DNA from: Protopterus annectens | Lineage: Eukaryota > Chordata > Ceratodontiformes > Protopteridae | Direction of reading: 5' to 3' | Assembly: GCF_019279795.1 (NCBI RefSeq) | Contig: NC_056745.1 | Span: 1,490,366,503 to 1,490,430,502, forward strand | DNA: 64,000 nt | Shown: one piece after another, positions 25,805-38,577 of the stretch | Numbering within the stretch: position 1 is the first letter of the stretch | Layout of the letters: each line of letters starts with the position of its first letter | Notes under the pieces: model-generated | Seen by the model: only the letters and a program-made list of their open reading frames with translations | Database searches by the model: none | Told to the model about the DNA's origin: nothing | Translations under genes and position numbers: made by a program

Positions 25805-28615
25805 GGCTTTGGAATACTGGCCAAGGCTATTGGTGCCCCCGTGGTGCCCTATTTAGGAGAGTCTCAAAGGTGAATACCAGCTCCATAAACAGCACAATAG
25901 CAGATTCAATGAGGTTTATGCTACTCAACACCAGGGGTTCTGATCCCAACATGCATGCACTCACAGCACTCCTCAGGATGGACAACATCAACATCTGTGC
26001 ATTAACTGAAATCTGTCTTAAGGCTCCTGAGAGCACACCAGCACTACCAGACTACAACCCATGCCACACATTTCAGCCACAGAACATGGACTGACAGACA
26101 TGGAGGGGCTGTATCCATATTCATCAGGGATACCTACGCCCCCAGGTTAGTGGGGCAGCATGATACCTCTGTGATCATCCATGTGCAGCTAACATCAGCC
26201 ACAAATGCAATGTGGAATGTGGCCTGCTACGGATCACCCTCCATGACCTAGGACCTCCACTCCACCAACCTGGAGACAGTGGAGAACATGAGAGTCCTAA
26301 CGCACACCCTGGCATTGGTTGATGTTAACTACTGTACCATTAACTAGGAAACTTACTCCGGTACTCACTTCCAGGCCCAGCGCTTCCTGGAATGTATCAC
26401 CTCATATGCCCTGTATCAGGTGGTAACCTCCTTAACGTGAGGTGGAAACTACTAGATGTGGTCATCACCAACATGGGCAAAAGGAGCACCACAGAGGAGG
26501 TTAACCAGTCACTGGTTAGATCTGACCATGAACTATTCACTGTTTCCACACCCTAGCATCTCCCCTGTCCACGGATACCACAGTGTATACCTTTCCTACA
26601 GCTACATTTACACTACTAGTGACAGGGATGGGGGGTTTCGCAGCCATCATGCTAAGGGGGAACACTGCTCCAGATACAGACAGATTTACAAATGCAGTCT
26701 ATAAGCACCTACATGGATGTATGGATCGTGCCATCACTGGTAAACCAAGACTCACTCCTCCTAGACAAGGACACCAATCTGGTGGACCACTGCAATAAAC
26801 AGGCTATACTACAGAAGTAGGACAGTGTTCCAGACACACAGCAAATCCCACGAAGGGCAGCCATCCGTGACCACTATTAGTATGATATGTAGGTCCCTCA
26901 TGACATCATCCAAGGCTAACATCAGCAGGAGAATACGCAAGGATTCGAAAGATAACCACAAAGCCTTCTTTGGCTATGTCAAGGATCTACATGGTGACAC
27001 ACAGATTTGCACTGTGCCAGTGAAATATAGCACAAAATATGCTGACCCTACTGACATCGCCAACATCCTTGCAGATACATTCGGTGCATACTTCACCCCT
27101 AAAGAGCCCACAGCACTACCCGAAAGGTACAGTATCCCAACCATCAGAGACACACAGGTGGAAATGGCCCTATCTAACAGCAGAACACAGCATCAATTGA
27201 GACAGATGTTGACCCAGACTGCATCTTGCAAACTGTACAAGACAACCTGCCCCCCACCTAATTAAGAATTCCTACCTCAGCCTCTCCACAGGCTACATGC
27301 CCATACAATGGCACATGGCAATGGTTATTCCACTCCATTATGGTGAAATTACAACTGACCATGGTAACTACCACTCCATAAGCCTGACTAGCCTGGGCTG
27401 CAATGGTATGGTTCACATCCTCATGGCACTCATTAACAATGACATTGGTAACCTTCAAATCGTGACCCAACCCAGGTCAGCTTGAGTGAGTGCAGTTCAT
27501 GCCTACTGAACCTGTTTGACATCTTACATACAGTCACCAAGACATTAGATGACAGGGGAGGTGGTTCACACATGCTACCTGGACCTCACCAAGGCTTTTG
27601 ACACCATGCCCTACTCAGGTATTATTGATAAACACACCAGCCTGTACACCCATACATCACAGGTTGGGTTGCCAACGGGCTTACACACAGACCCCACATG
27701 GTATGACTAGAGGTCTCCAGGTCCAACTCTTGAACAGTCACGACTGGTGTCCCACAGGGCTCAGTCCTGGGAGCCCTACTGTTTGGCATACACATCTCAG
27801 ATGTACAGGCAAACACAGGTGGACTACGGCAGACCATGTTTGGCAATGACTTCCAACTGGGAGCCATGACTGATAGTCCAGCTGACATGGACATCCCTCA
27901 AGAGGCCTCACAGAGAACGTCACAAGGTGCCAATGACACGGCCTCCAGCCAAGTGCCAGTAACTGCATGGTCATTCCATTGTGGAATTGGCACCCACATA
28001 TTAACACATGAGTGGCAGCCACTTTAATACAGACAAGGTAATGGGGTATCTGGGGACTAAGGTAGATAGTGATCTCCCTCTGACAATCATATCTCCACAG
28101 TAGTTAGGACATCCTTCTATGTAGGCCATCTGACTACTAAAGGATTCCCATCTAGACATACTGGGGTTATAGTGCCCCTTTACTCATCACTCATCAGGCC
28201 CATCATAGGGTATAATAAGCCATGTGGGATGTACCTCAGAGGACACGTCCAACAGCTGGGGGGGTCCATGAATGTACCTCATCAAGGGGAATACTGGCCT
28301 CCAACATATGGCCTATGCAGCCGGACTGAATAAACTCCTGCTTTACTCAGTGGCATCTCGTTTACCAAGAGATGATCTCTCCTGGCCAACACAGCCATGT
28401 CGAACTCAGGCCTGATGAATATGCTCCACCTATGGGAATCCATGTCACAGTGAGCCACACACTGTAGCGAGCTGACCTTGCCACAACAATAACTGGAAGA
28501 TGCTGGAGGGACAGCTTCCTGTCACAGACAATCCCATACTTTGGAACAACATCCCTAACTACATTATACAGAGTCCCTCACTAACACTCGGCAAGAGAAA
28601 CCTTGAAGGGTGGAT
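25805..28615 (+). mobile_element. Decayed CR1-like LINE, cut by the duplication junction
   Basis: The start (ATACTGGCCAAGGCTATTGG, 25819) is the complement of the ORF1 3' end at about 37.36 kb. ORF2 follows in pieces. 25,910-26,090 encodes the LLNTRGSDPNMHALTALL / MDNINICALTE endonuclease start. 26,825-27,265 encodes SRRIRKDSKDNHKAFFGYVK and the DPTDIANILADTF block just before RT. 27,280-28,330 holds the RT in several frames (TGGGAGCCCTACTGTTTGGC for the LGALLFG block). Many stops and frameshifts. It stops at 28,615 before the 3' tail because the duplication breakpoint lies there. Confidence 0.8.
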
Positions 28616-29375
28616 AGGAAAGTGTGAATAATGCACATTTATGCGTTGTGAGCAGGTTTGCCCGTGGTCTGCGTGACGTTAGGCAAAGGTCAAACGTGTG
28701 AAGTGCGTTTCCGTTTACCGTGTTTCAGCACCGCTACCATCACACAAACATGTGGAAACCCGCTTAAAACTGCTTAAGAGTGCTTTAATCCACCTTAATC
28801 CAAAAGCCCTTATTCTGGCCCTCAAAATAACCTAACAGCCTTTGAAGATCTTGAACCCAGGACCATGAACACCACAGTTACTGTCTTTACCACTAAGGCA
28901 TCTGAGATATGTACGAATGTTATGGTGTTTAGAATATACACTGTACTACAGACATTCCTCACTACTGAAAACAAATGTGACAGTCAGTTGGTGTACATAT
29001 GTCTGATACATGTTAATGTTCATATGTTTGTGAAAGTAGGTGCTGCAATGTGACATGACAGGGTGTATTATGAATGAGAAAGGTTCTTGCTTTGTGTCCT
29101 TTTATATTGTCCCCATACTCCATGTATGCCCTCCAGTTCACTTATTGGACATCCGACCCAGGCCCTCCTTGATGCATGATTGCATTACCCATCATTCCTC
29201 CCCACCCCAATCTTCACATACACAACAACCACCCCTTCTATGGTGAATTAGGTTAATATTAATTGTTATAATACCAGAGCTGTATGTGTTTTTTGTACAC
29301 TCCAATTCTTTGGAGTACTTTTGTGTCACGAAGTGTGTTCATAGATGTTTATATATATGGATATTGATGTAACTG

Positions 29376-29443
<68 letters not shown>

Positions 29444-29465
29444 CTGTGCAGACATGACTGACATA

Positions 29466-29503
<38 letters not shown>

Positions 29504-32500
29504 GTATTAGTTTGTAACAGTAGTACATCTGTAGACTGGAATGTATTGGTTCACAAACTACAGTACATTACAATGTACTGTACATATGTACATAAAGTCA
29601 CTGCCCCATTTGTGATCATTACAGTGAAATACATATGGTATAAGGTGTAGTCTCAAGACCATGAAACATGTGTACACCTCGGATGGCTTAGTGGTATGTC
29701 CCATGACTATAGTGTGCATGGTCCAGGGTTGACACCTGCAATGCTTTACGAATGTTTTTTACTGCAGAATAAGGCTCATTTAAGTAGTTGTAAGCATGTT
29801 TAAAAGTGTTTGTGTGACATTATAGCAGTGGTTAAACACAGTTAAATGTTGTAACGTATAACCTGTAAAGGCATAAACACGGCCACATCCGCTAACTACT
29901 CTGGATATATACCTGTCATTGATGTAACATCCCACTATGTACTGACATGACATTACATTCTCTGTTGACTGTACTCTCCTGCACACATTGGTTTATATGG
30001 GTGATCCAAATGTTTATTATACAGATGATTACTACCTATATATGCAAGCTGTGGTTAAGGTATACTTTTGCACATGATAAACATCCCTGCCTTTATCGGG
30101 ATTGTAACCTCGAATACACAGATACTATGCAGATGCTGTAACCATTACACTGTCGACATTAATGCTGCTTCCACCTATTTCCTATTTAGATGATTTCTAT
30201 GTGTAAGCTAGGCTAAGCAAAGGGCGGAGCCCCAAACTCACTGAGCTTCACCTACTCTTGAAATAACAACATATAACAAATGTACTGTGAGACAATACAT
30301 TACATTCCTAACTGCATTAGGCATAGCCCCTCACTGACACACTTCAAGGGAAACCTTGTTGTGCGAATGGGTAACAGACTATACACCCCTGGGATCATGT
30401 GTCCTAGAAACATACAGCCAGGGGATGGGGGAGCCTGTCCAGTTTGATAGCTGCAAGACTTGTTGGGGGAATTGAATAGTGCTGAATTGCCACATTATCA
30501 TGCCCTCTTTAGATCACTAAGTGCCCCTAACACCCTCCACAACCCCAGTCTTCAACAGCTTCCAGCAACTCTGCCTGGAATTGCTTCATTGGCTATGCTT
30601 GACAGAGGCTCAGTATCTTCATCAATGGTGCGGGGAAGGCCAACACACTGTTGCTATGCTTCTAATTTCTCTTGGGCAGATAGATAGTAGGTTATCTGTG
30701 AACCTCTAGTGTGCAGGCCATCACAGCCATAATATGTGAATAAACAGACCTTCAGATCACAATATACAGTGTGAACTCACCATGTAGTCAGGAAACATTT
30801 GAGTACAGCAAGAACATGCAGAACACTGATACTTAGTCACTCCAAAAGCTTATCTAGGAAGCTAGAAGACTTGTATAAGTTTAAGGCTTTCTATTGCTTA
30901 CCAGTAGGTTACCTAAAGGGGAGATGAAAAACAAGCACAGATGGGGAACATGCATGCAGTGATACCATACCGGCCTATGTGTCAGCCTTAGGCTTTGGAA
31001 TACTGGCCAAGGCTATTGGTGCCCCCGTGGTGCCCTATTTAGGAGAGTCTCAAAGGTGAATACCAGCTCCATAAACAGCACAATAGCAGATTCAATGAGG
31101 TTTATGCTACTCAACACCAGGGGTTCTGATCCCAACATGCATGCACTCACAGCACTCCTCAGGATGGACAACATCAACATCTGTGCATTAACTGAAATCT
31201 GTCTTAAGGCTCCTGAGAGCACACCAGCACTACCAGACTACAACCCATGCCACACATTTCAGCCACAGAACATGGACTGACAGACATGGAGGGCTGTATC
31301 CATATTCATCAGGGATACCTACGCCCCCAGGTTAGTGGGGCAGCATGATACCTCTGTGATCATCCATGTGCAGCTAACATCAGCCACAAATGCAATGTGG
31401 AATGTGGCCTGCTACGGATCACCCTCCATGACCTAGGACCTCCACTCCACCAACCTGGAGACAGTGGAGAACATGAGAGTCCTAACGCACACCCTGGCAT
31501 TGGTTGATGTTAACTACTGTACCATTAACTAGGAAACTTACTCCGGTACTCACTTCCAGGCCCAGCGCTTCCTGGAATGTATCACCTCATATGCCCTGTA
31601 TCAGGTGGTAACCTCCTTAACGTGAGGTGGAAACTACTAGATGTGGTCATCACCAACATGGGCAAAAGGAGCACCACAGAGGAGGTTAACCAGTCACTGG
31701 TTAGATCTGACCATGAACTATTCACTGTTTCCACACCCTAGCATCTCCCCTGTCCACGGATACCACAGTGTATACCTTTCCTACAGCTACATTTACACTA
31801 CTAGTGACAGGGATGGGGGTTTCGCAGCCATCATGCTAAGGGGGAACACTGCTCCAGATACAGACAGATTTACAAATGCAGTCTATAAGCACCTACATGG
31901 ATGTATGGATCGTGCCATCACTGGTAAACCAAGACTCACTCCTCCTAGACAAGGACACCAATCTGGTGGACCACTGCAATAAACAGGCTATACTACAGAA
32001 GTAGGACAGTGTTCCAGACACACAGCAAATCCCACGAAGGGCAGCCATCCGTGACCACTATTAGTATGATATGTAGGTCCCTCATGACATCATCCAAGGC
32101 TAACATCAGCAGGAGAATACGCAAGGATTCGAAAGATAACCACAAAGCCTTCTTTGGCTATGTCAAGGATCTACATGGTGACACACAGATTTGCACTGTG
32201 CCAGTGAAATATAGCACAAAATATGCTGACCCTACTGACATCGCCAACATCCTTGCAGATACATTCGGTGCATACTTCACCCCTAAAGAGCCCACAGCAC
32301 TACCCGAAAGGTACAGTATCCCAACCATCAGAGACACACAGGTGGAAATGGCCCTATCTAACAGCAGAACACAGCATCAATTGAGACAGATGTTGACCCA
32401 GACTGCATCTTGCAAACTGTACAAGACAACCTGCCCCCCACCTAATTAAGAATTCCTACCTCAGCCTCTCCACAGGCTACATGCCCATACAATGGCACAT

Positions 32501-33805
32501 GGCAATGGTTATTCCACTCCATTATGGTGAAATTACAACTGACCATGGTAACTACCACTCCATAAGCCTGACTAGCCTGGGCTGCAATGGTATGGTTCAC
32601 ATCCTCATGGCACTCATTAACAATGACATTGGTAACCTTCAAATACGTGACCCAACCCAGGTCAGCTTGAGTGAGTGCAGTTCATGCCTACTGAACCTGT
32701 TTGACATCTTACATACAGTCACCAAGACATTAGATGACAGGGGAGGTGGTTCACACATGCTACCTGGACCTCACCAAGGCTTTTGACACCATGCCCTACT
32801 CAGGTATTATTGATAAACACACCAGCCTGTACACCCATACATCACAGGTTGGGTTGCCAACGGGCTTACACACAGACCCCACATGGTATGACTAGAGGTC
32901 TCCAGGTCCAACTCTTGAACAGTCACGACTGGTGTCCCACAGGGCTCAGTCCTGGGAGCCCTACTGTTTGGCATACACATCTCAGATGTACAGGCAAACA
33001 CAGGTGGACTACGGCAGACCATGTTTGGCAATGACTTCCAACTGGGAGCCATGACTGATAGTCCAGCTGACATGGACATCCCTCAAGAGGCCTCACAGAG
33101 AACGTCACAAGGTGCCAATGACACGGCCTCCAGCCAAGTGCCAGTAACTGCATGGTCATTCCATTGTGGAATTGGCACCCACATATTAACACATGAGTGG
33201 CAGCCACTTTAATACAGACAAGGTAATGGGGTATCTGGGGACTAAGGTAGATAGTGATCTCCCCTCTGACAATCATATCTCCACAGTAGTTAGGACATCC
33301 TTCTATGTAGGCCATCTGACTACTAAAGGATTCCCATCTAGACATACTGGGGTTATAGTGCCCCTTTACTCATCACTCATCAGGCCCATCATAGGGTATA
33401 ATAAGCCATGTGGGATGTACCTCAGAGGACACGTCCAACAGCTGGGGGGGTCCATGAATGTACCTCATCAAGGGGAATACTGGCCTCCAACATATGGCCT
33501 ATGCAGCCGGACTGAATAAACTCCTGCTTTACTCAGTGGCATCTTGTTTACCCAGAGATGATCTCTGCTGGCCAACACAGCCATGTCGAACTCAGGCCTG
33601 ATGAATATGCTCCACCTATGGGAATCCATGTCACAGTGAGCCACACACTGTAGCGAGCTGACCTTGCCACAACAATAACTGGAAGATGCTGGAGGGACAG
33701 CTTCCTGTCACAGACAATCCCCATACTTTGGAACAACATCCCTAACTACATTATACAGAGTCCCTCACTAACACTCGGCAAGAGAAACCTTGAAGGGTGG
33801 ATGGG
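28616..33805. repeat. 5.19 kb tandem duplication, unit 2
   Basis: Second direct copy of 23421-28615. Unlike unit 1, its LINE continues past the breakpoint into the normal 3' end, showing that unit 2 keeps the original right-hand edge and unit 1 the original left-hand edge. Confidence 0.92.
28620..29895 (+). mobile_element. Inverted-arm interspersed repeat, copy 3 (duplicate of copy 2)
   Basis: Duplicate of 23430-24715. Differences include loss of a C in the right-arm B-box (GGGTTGACACC at 29726-29736 instead of GGGTTCGACACC), shorter T and TA tracts, and a replaced stretch near 29,866 (TGTAAAGGCATAAAC against TGTGCGCGCAAAC). Confidence 0.55.
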
Positions 33806-33965
33806 GAACAGTAGGTGCACCCCAGGGATCCCGCCATTGGCTCTGTTCCACAGAGGGATGGTTAATGAATCAATGGGGTGGCAAAAGCTGACACATTTTG
33901 GCTGGCCTTATGAATGGCCTGTGGCAGTTGGCCAAGTACCTACCTATGAACCTATACATACAGTA
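30990..33965 (+). mobile_element. Decayed CR1-like LINE with 3' end
   Basis: Duplicate of the LINE at 25.8 kb, here complete at the 3' side: GAAGGGTGGATGGGGAACAG leads into TGGCCTTATGAATGGCCTGT and ends in CCTATGAACCTATACATACA at about 33,945-33,965, the degenerate TATGAACC terminus of the family. ORF2 is broken in the same places as in unit 1, so the LINE was already dead before the duplication. Confidence 0.8.
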
Positions 33966-34170
33966 TCTGCATATGCTGATAGCTTAATCTACTATTCAGG
34001 TGTTGACTTACCTTGTGCCAATGGCTGTTGTGTGTGCAAAAGTTGAGGGCTGCCTATGTTGAATGCACACAGTAGACTTCCTATATATTACAATTTACAG
34101 GTAGTCTTGTGTGTGTGCCATCCATTTTTACTGCGTGTGCAGGTGGAGAAAGGTGTCAGTCCCTAGGTGC
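33966..34170. other. Probable 3' flank of the Harbinger transposase
   Basis: Lies between the LINE 3' end and the C-terminal transposase fragment. The Harbinger 3' terminus may fall here, but I could not pair an inverted repeat. Confidence 0.35.
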
Positions 34171-34371
34171 CTACACTGTCAGTGTGTGTGCTATACGTTC
34201 CCTCTTTTCCAAGGCATGGGCATACTGGGCACGCCTCCGTCTACCTACTGGGGCTGGCTCAGGGTGTTCATGGTCTGAGTACCTCTGTGCCTGTGGGGCC
34301 CTTGGCAATGGTGGTGGGCTGTGAGGGCCTTCACCATTCTGTCCCTGCTGCAGCTGTTTCCGTAGGACCAT
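34171..34371 (-). pseudogene. PIF/Harbinger transposase, C-terminal fragment
   Basis: Minus-strand open frame starting MVLRKQLQQ, then Pro-rich, and ending in a basic segment (VGRRRRAQYAHALEKRERIA) and a stop at 34171. Harbinger transposases usually continue after the VCAMLHN block with LHN-I/M-x-LR and finish with a basic tail like this. The upstream part of the same gene stops exactly at LHN at 37567, and the LINE at 34372-37566 lies between. Bases flanking the LINE rejoin in frame (Asn codon ending 37567, ATG at 34371-34369). That makes this the displaced 3' end of the same ORF. Confidence 0.65.
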
Positions 34372-37300
34372 ATAGGTTCATAGGTTCATAGGTTCATACT
34401 AGGCTATCTGCCCTAGGGTATTTACAAGCCTAGCCAGAGTGTGTTTGGCTTTCTCTACCACCTTGGAATGAGTTTACTGTGCCCTTTTTAAGGTTAGTTT
34501 ACTGTGCCTCTGTCTAGCAGTGACACAGAAGTGACCCCCAGGGTGAACCTATGATCTTCCATCCACTCGTCAAGATTCCTCTTGAAGAGAGTCAGTGAGG
34601 GGCTCTGCCTAACATGGACTGGGATTTTATTCCAGAGTGAAGGGAGCCTCTGGGTTATGAAGCTGTCCCTCCAGCATGTCCTATTTATTTCTGTGCTGAG
34701 GTTCAATTCTCTCAATCGCGTAGCTCTAAGGAATTTGGATTTTCTGAGGTGGAGCATGTCCATTAATTCCGGGTTGGACATGGCTTTGTACATCAGGCAT
34801 AGATCACCTCTGAGTAGGCGGTATGCAACTGAGTAGAGCTGGAGTTTCTTTAGCCTAGCAGCATATGGCATTAGTTTGAGCCCCTTGATCCTCTTTGTGA
34901 GGTACTTTTGGGGTCTTTCTAGTTGCTGCAGGTGTCGGGTAAGGTACATCCCAAATGGGGCATAGTACTCAATTATGGGCCTGAATAGGGAAGAGTACAT
35001 GGGCACAATGACCTCCCTTGATCTAGATGTGAATCCTTTCATGATAAGATGGGCTATATAGAAGGTCTTTCTAACCACTTTGGCAATGTGATTGTCAAAG
35101 GAGAGATTACTATCAACTTGGGTCCCTAGGTCCCTAATTACTTCTTCCATACTTAATGGAATACCACCTATGTGGTAATTTGTGGGCACTTTGTTTTTCC
35201 CAAAGGGTATGACTACACACTTTTTGGCGTTTAGTTTAAGGCCATGGCTTTGGCACCAGTTGTCCATTTCTATGAGTCCCTTTTGGAGGATGCTTGTGTC
35301 AGCTGGAGAGTCAATTATGGCACCCAGTTTGCAGTCATCTGTGAACTTGGTCAGCCACAGTCCTCCCGTGTTAGCCTGTACCTCAGAAAAATATATACCG
35401 AATAAAAGAGGTCCCAGGACTAAGCCCTGTGGGACGCCACTTGTGACTGGATTAGTGTCTGACATGGCTCCAGCAATTCTGACCATGTGAGTTCTATCCT
35501 TGAGCCAGTTTGCAACCCATCTTATGACATAGGGGTTTATATTTAAGCTGGAGAGTTTGTCTATGATGCCCGAGTGGGGTATTGTGTCGAAGGCTTTTAC
35601 GAGGTCCAGGTAGGCTGTGTGAACTACCTTACCCTCATGAATGGCCTTCGTGACTGTTTCAAAGAAGTTGACCAGGTTCAAGAGGCAGGATCTGCCCTTA
35701 ACAAAGCCGAATTGGGTAGGATCCAGTGTCTGTAGGTCCCCAATGTCTTTGTTTATGAGTTCCATAATGATCCTTTCCATAGCTTTGCAGACCAGGCTAC
35801 TCAGGCTTATGGGGTGGTAGTTTCCAGGGTCCGTAGAAGCACCTCTTTTGTGGAGTGGGACCACTGTTGCTGTACGCCATTCTTTGGGTACATATCCTGT
35901 AGTAAGACTGAGATTGAATAGCAGCCTTATGTGTGGGTTCAGCTCTTTTTGGAGTTCATGTAGCACGCAGCCCGGAACACCGTCTGGTCCCATTGATGCT
36001 GTGTTCTTTGCTTTGGAGAGGGCAGCTCTCACCTGGGCATCTGAGATGTCAGGGAGGCAACACTCTGCTGGAATAGATATTTGTCCTTTTGGGGGGGGGG
36101 GATTTGCACTGAACCAGTATGTTGGCAATGTCTGTGGGTTCAGTGTATTTTTTGTCATTATGGACTAACTCTGAGCATATCTGGGAGTTGCCACCCAGGT
36201 TTCTAACATAACTAAAGAAGGCCTTATGATTATCTTTAGTGTCTTGTGCAATTTTTCTCTCAAAGCTGGCCTTGGATGATTTTATGAGGGAACGTAGTTT
36301 TTTGCTAGTACTGATCAGAGATGCCTTCCCTTTTAGGGATTTTGCTCTATCATGTAGTAGCTTCCTCCTTCTGTTGTATAGCTTATTTATGGCTGGGGTC
36401 CACCAGACAGGATGCCTGCCTTTGGGGAAATTGGTCTTGATTTTATTTGGGATTGAATGATCCATTCATTCCTGAAGGTGTCCATAGAATGCATTTATAA
36501 AGGATTCAGCAGATTGGGCTGTAGTTTCCACTGGCCTGGGGGCCTTGAAGGATTCCACTTTGGATTTAAGAAGTGTGAAGTCAGCTTTTGAGAAGTTCTT
36601 TACTGTGGTCTTCTGTGCTGGGGGTGGGGGTGGGATGTGAATTTCCAGTGAGATTAATTTATGATCTGATCTTACCAAAGAGGGGTATACTTCTGGTATG
36701 GAACATTGTGTCCCCATGTTTGTGATGATCAGGTCTAGTATGTTTTCCTCTCTTGTGGGAGTGGTGACTAGTTGTTCCATAGCATTTGAGTTTATGAATT
36801 CTAGGAACCTTTGGGCTAGGGTGTTGGGGCTTGAGTAATGCTCCCAGTCTATGTTTGGATAGTTGAAGTCCCCCAGTATGATGGTGTTTGGAGAGACCTT
36901 CATACTCTCCAGTGTCTTCAGGAAGGCTGAGTGGGATTCCTGGGTTTGAGAGGGTGGTCTGTAGCATGCTACAAACTGGAAGGCAGTTTTGCCCACTGTT
37001 AGTTGCACATGGATGGTCTCTGATGCTTCGTGCAATGCCACTAACCTGGAGGTGTGGGTATCCTTGATGAATATGGATACTCACCGTCCTTTTGTGGTGC
37101 GGTCCAGGTTTTGGGGCCGAAAAGCATGATATGAGGTATAACCTGGTAGTGCTGGGGTGCTCTCAGGAGCCTTAACCCAGGTTTCTGTCACTGCACAGAC
37201 ATCGATGTTCTCCATACTGAGGAGGGCTTCGAGAGCGTGCATCTTGAGGTTGAGACTTCTGGCGCTGAGCAGCATTACCCTTAGTTTCTTTCTATTGTGT

Positions 37301-37566
37301 TGTCTAAGGAGGTGGGTTTGTCTTTTGAGCCTTGCCTAAAAAAGGCACTATGGGGGTGGCAAGAGCCTTTGCCAATATCCGAAAGCCCAGGGGTGACAAG
37401 TGCAAGCCGTCCCTTGCGAAGCAGCATGGCTTGTTGAGCATGTCATCCCAAGCAGAAAGACACTGGATCCCCTTCGAATGACACTAATACGTAAGCCAAT
37501 TTTTGAAATTGATCATTTTGTCTTTATACTGTGGCATCATTCTTGGTGAGGGTAAGATGCTGCTCA
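34372..37566 (-). mobile_element. CR1-like LINE, youngest copy, inserted in Harbinger
   Basis: About 3.2 kb, 5'-truncated. The 3' end carries three tandem TATGAACC units (34375-34398) after a ~60 bp conserved tail; CR1-clade LINEs typically end in short 8-bp repeats rather than poly(A). The 5' part (37280-37560) corresponds to the end of ORF1, by similarity to 63.2-63.5 kb. ORF2 occupies 34494-37275. No clear target-site duplication is visible, which is usual for CR1. It is the least mutated member of the family in this window. Confidence 0.85.
34494..37275 (-). pseudogene. LINE ORF2: AP endonuclease and reverse transcriptase
   Basis: The product would nick target DNA and reverse-transcribe its own RNA. 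The AP-endonuclease starts near 37275 (LLSARSLNLKMHALEALLSM, then AVTETW), with ILGDFNYPNIDW, LDLIITNM and SLVRSDHKLI blocks further on. A linker (KAFFSYVRNLGG) leads to the RT. RT blocks, counted from 36158, are GPDGVPGCVLHEL, NYHPISLSSL, GFVKGRSCLLNLV, LDLVKAFDTIPH (about 184), GVPQGLVLGPLLFGIYFSE and FTDD (272-275, the catalytic Asp pair). The C-terminus has SPSLTLFKRNLDEWM. Damage is slight: in-frame TGA codons at 37083-37081 and 36468-36466, and a frameshift at an 11-G run (36091-36101). The -TDD box differs from the usual F/YADD, but the two Asp are kept. Confidence 0.88.
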
Positions 37567-38577
37567 ATTGTGTAGCATGGCACACACTATGAAGATGTGG
37601 GCACATGTGCCTGGAGAGTACTGCAAGGCTCCACCAGATATGTCCAAGCAATGGAACCATGATTTCAGCATCCCAAACACACGCTCTATGATGATTCTGG
37701 TTTGTGCGTGTGCCTCATTATGGCGTTCCTGCATGGGTGTGTGTGCATTTCTGATGGGAGTCATCATCCACGGTTCCAGTGCATAGCCAACATCTCCCAC
37801 CAGGTGGCCATTTGGGATGTCCCTCCTGGAAAATAACCGATACAGCTGTGAGGCATGCCAGATGTGGGAGTCGTGATAGCTTCCAGGGCTGCCAGCACAC
37901 ACATTCATGATAATGCCCTGGGCATTGCACATGACCTGACAGTTGATGGAGGGGTATCCCTTGCAGTTTATGTAGTGCCTACCCTGCTCACCAGGTGGTG
38001 ACTTGATGTGTATGTGCGTGCAGTCTATTGCACCCAGTACCTCCTGGTATTCTGCCACACGGTGGAAGAGATGCATATTGCTGGCCAACTTCTCCTGCGT
38101 TTGGGGGAAGTATATGTGCTCATTGGCATGTTGTAACATGGCATCCAGGAAATCGTATAGTACCCTGGATGCTGATGCCTGTGAGATCCCCATGATATCC
38201 CCAGTTGGTCTTTGAAAGGTACCTGTAGCTAGTATTGTCAGGCTTACACATACCTTCATATCCACTGGGATGGGTTCCCCTATGTTTGTTCTGGCTCTGA
38301 GGCATGGCTGGCACAGCTTCACAAGTTGCTGTAGGGTGTCCCTGTCCACCCTGTAATGCTCTACTATCTGCAGATCATGTAGCCCCTGGTAGGTTAACCT
38401 GGGTCTGAACACTCTCCTCCTCCTCTGGTGCCTGCGGTGGTCATGTGCATCATCCTCCACACCACCTTCAGTCTCCAACACATGCTGGTGGATCAAAGCT
38501 ATGGTAGCCCCTAACATGTACATAATAAATGTTCCCCATCTGTATACACCACTGGTGCAGAGTGTATGGGAATACAC
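37564..38577 (-). pseudogene. PIF/Harbinger transposase, main part
   Basis: A 337-codon frame; Met19 or Met21 (about 38520) is the more natural start. The family is a nuclear DDE transposase related to the domesticated HARBI1. Visible blocks: an N-terminal helix-turn-helix-like region (SLTILATGTFQRPTGDIMGI, SQASASRVLYDF), the first catalytic Asp in GAIDCTHIHI (D185), KGYPSINCQV, PGSYHDSHIW (D236, probable second Asp), GDVGYALEPWMMTP (261-274) and IIERVFGMLKSWF (E298). All three acidic residues are present. It stops at VCAMLHN because a LINE is inserted there; the remaining ~66 residues lie at 34171-34371. Before the insertion the gene would have been about 400 codons with no other break seen. 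The MYB-like partner ORF expected in such elements is not visible alongside it. Confidence 0.88.

Larger units (their letters stand above)
23421..28615. repeat. 5.19 kb tandem duplication, unit 1
   Basis: Unit 1 and the following unit (28616-33805) are the same sequence in direct orientation with an offset of 5184-5195 bp. They share every landmark: inverted-arm repeat, TA/TG/T tracts, LINE. Differences I see are mostly single-base indels in homopolymers (for example GGGATGGGGGGTTT against GGGATGGGGGTTT at 26628/31810) and a few substitutions. The unit ends inside the LINE's 3' region. The junction at about 28615 (GGATAGGAAAGTG) shares short homology with the left edge (GATAGGGAAAGTG) and the right edge (GGATGGGGAACAG). 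Confidence 0.92.
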
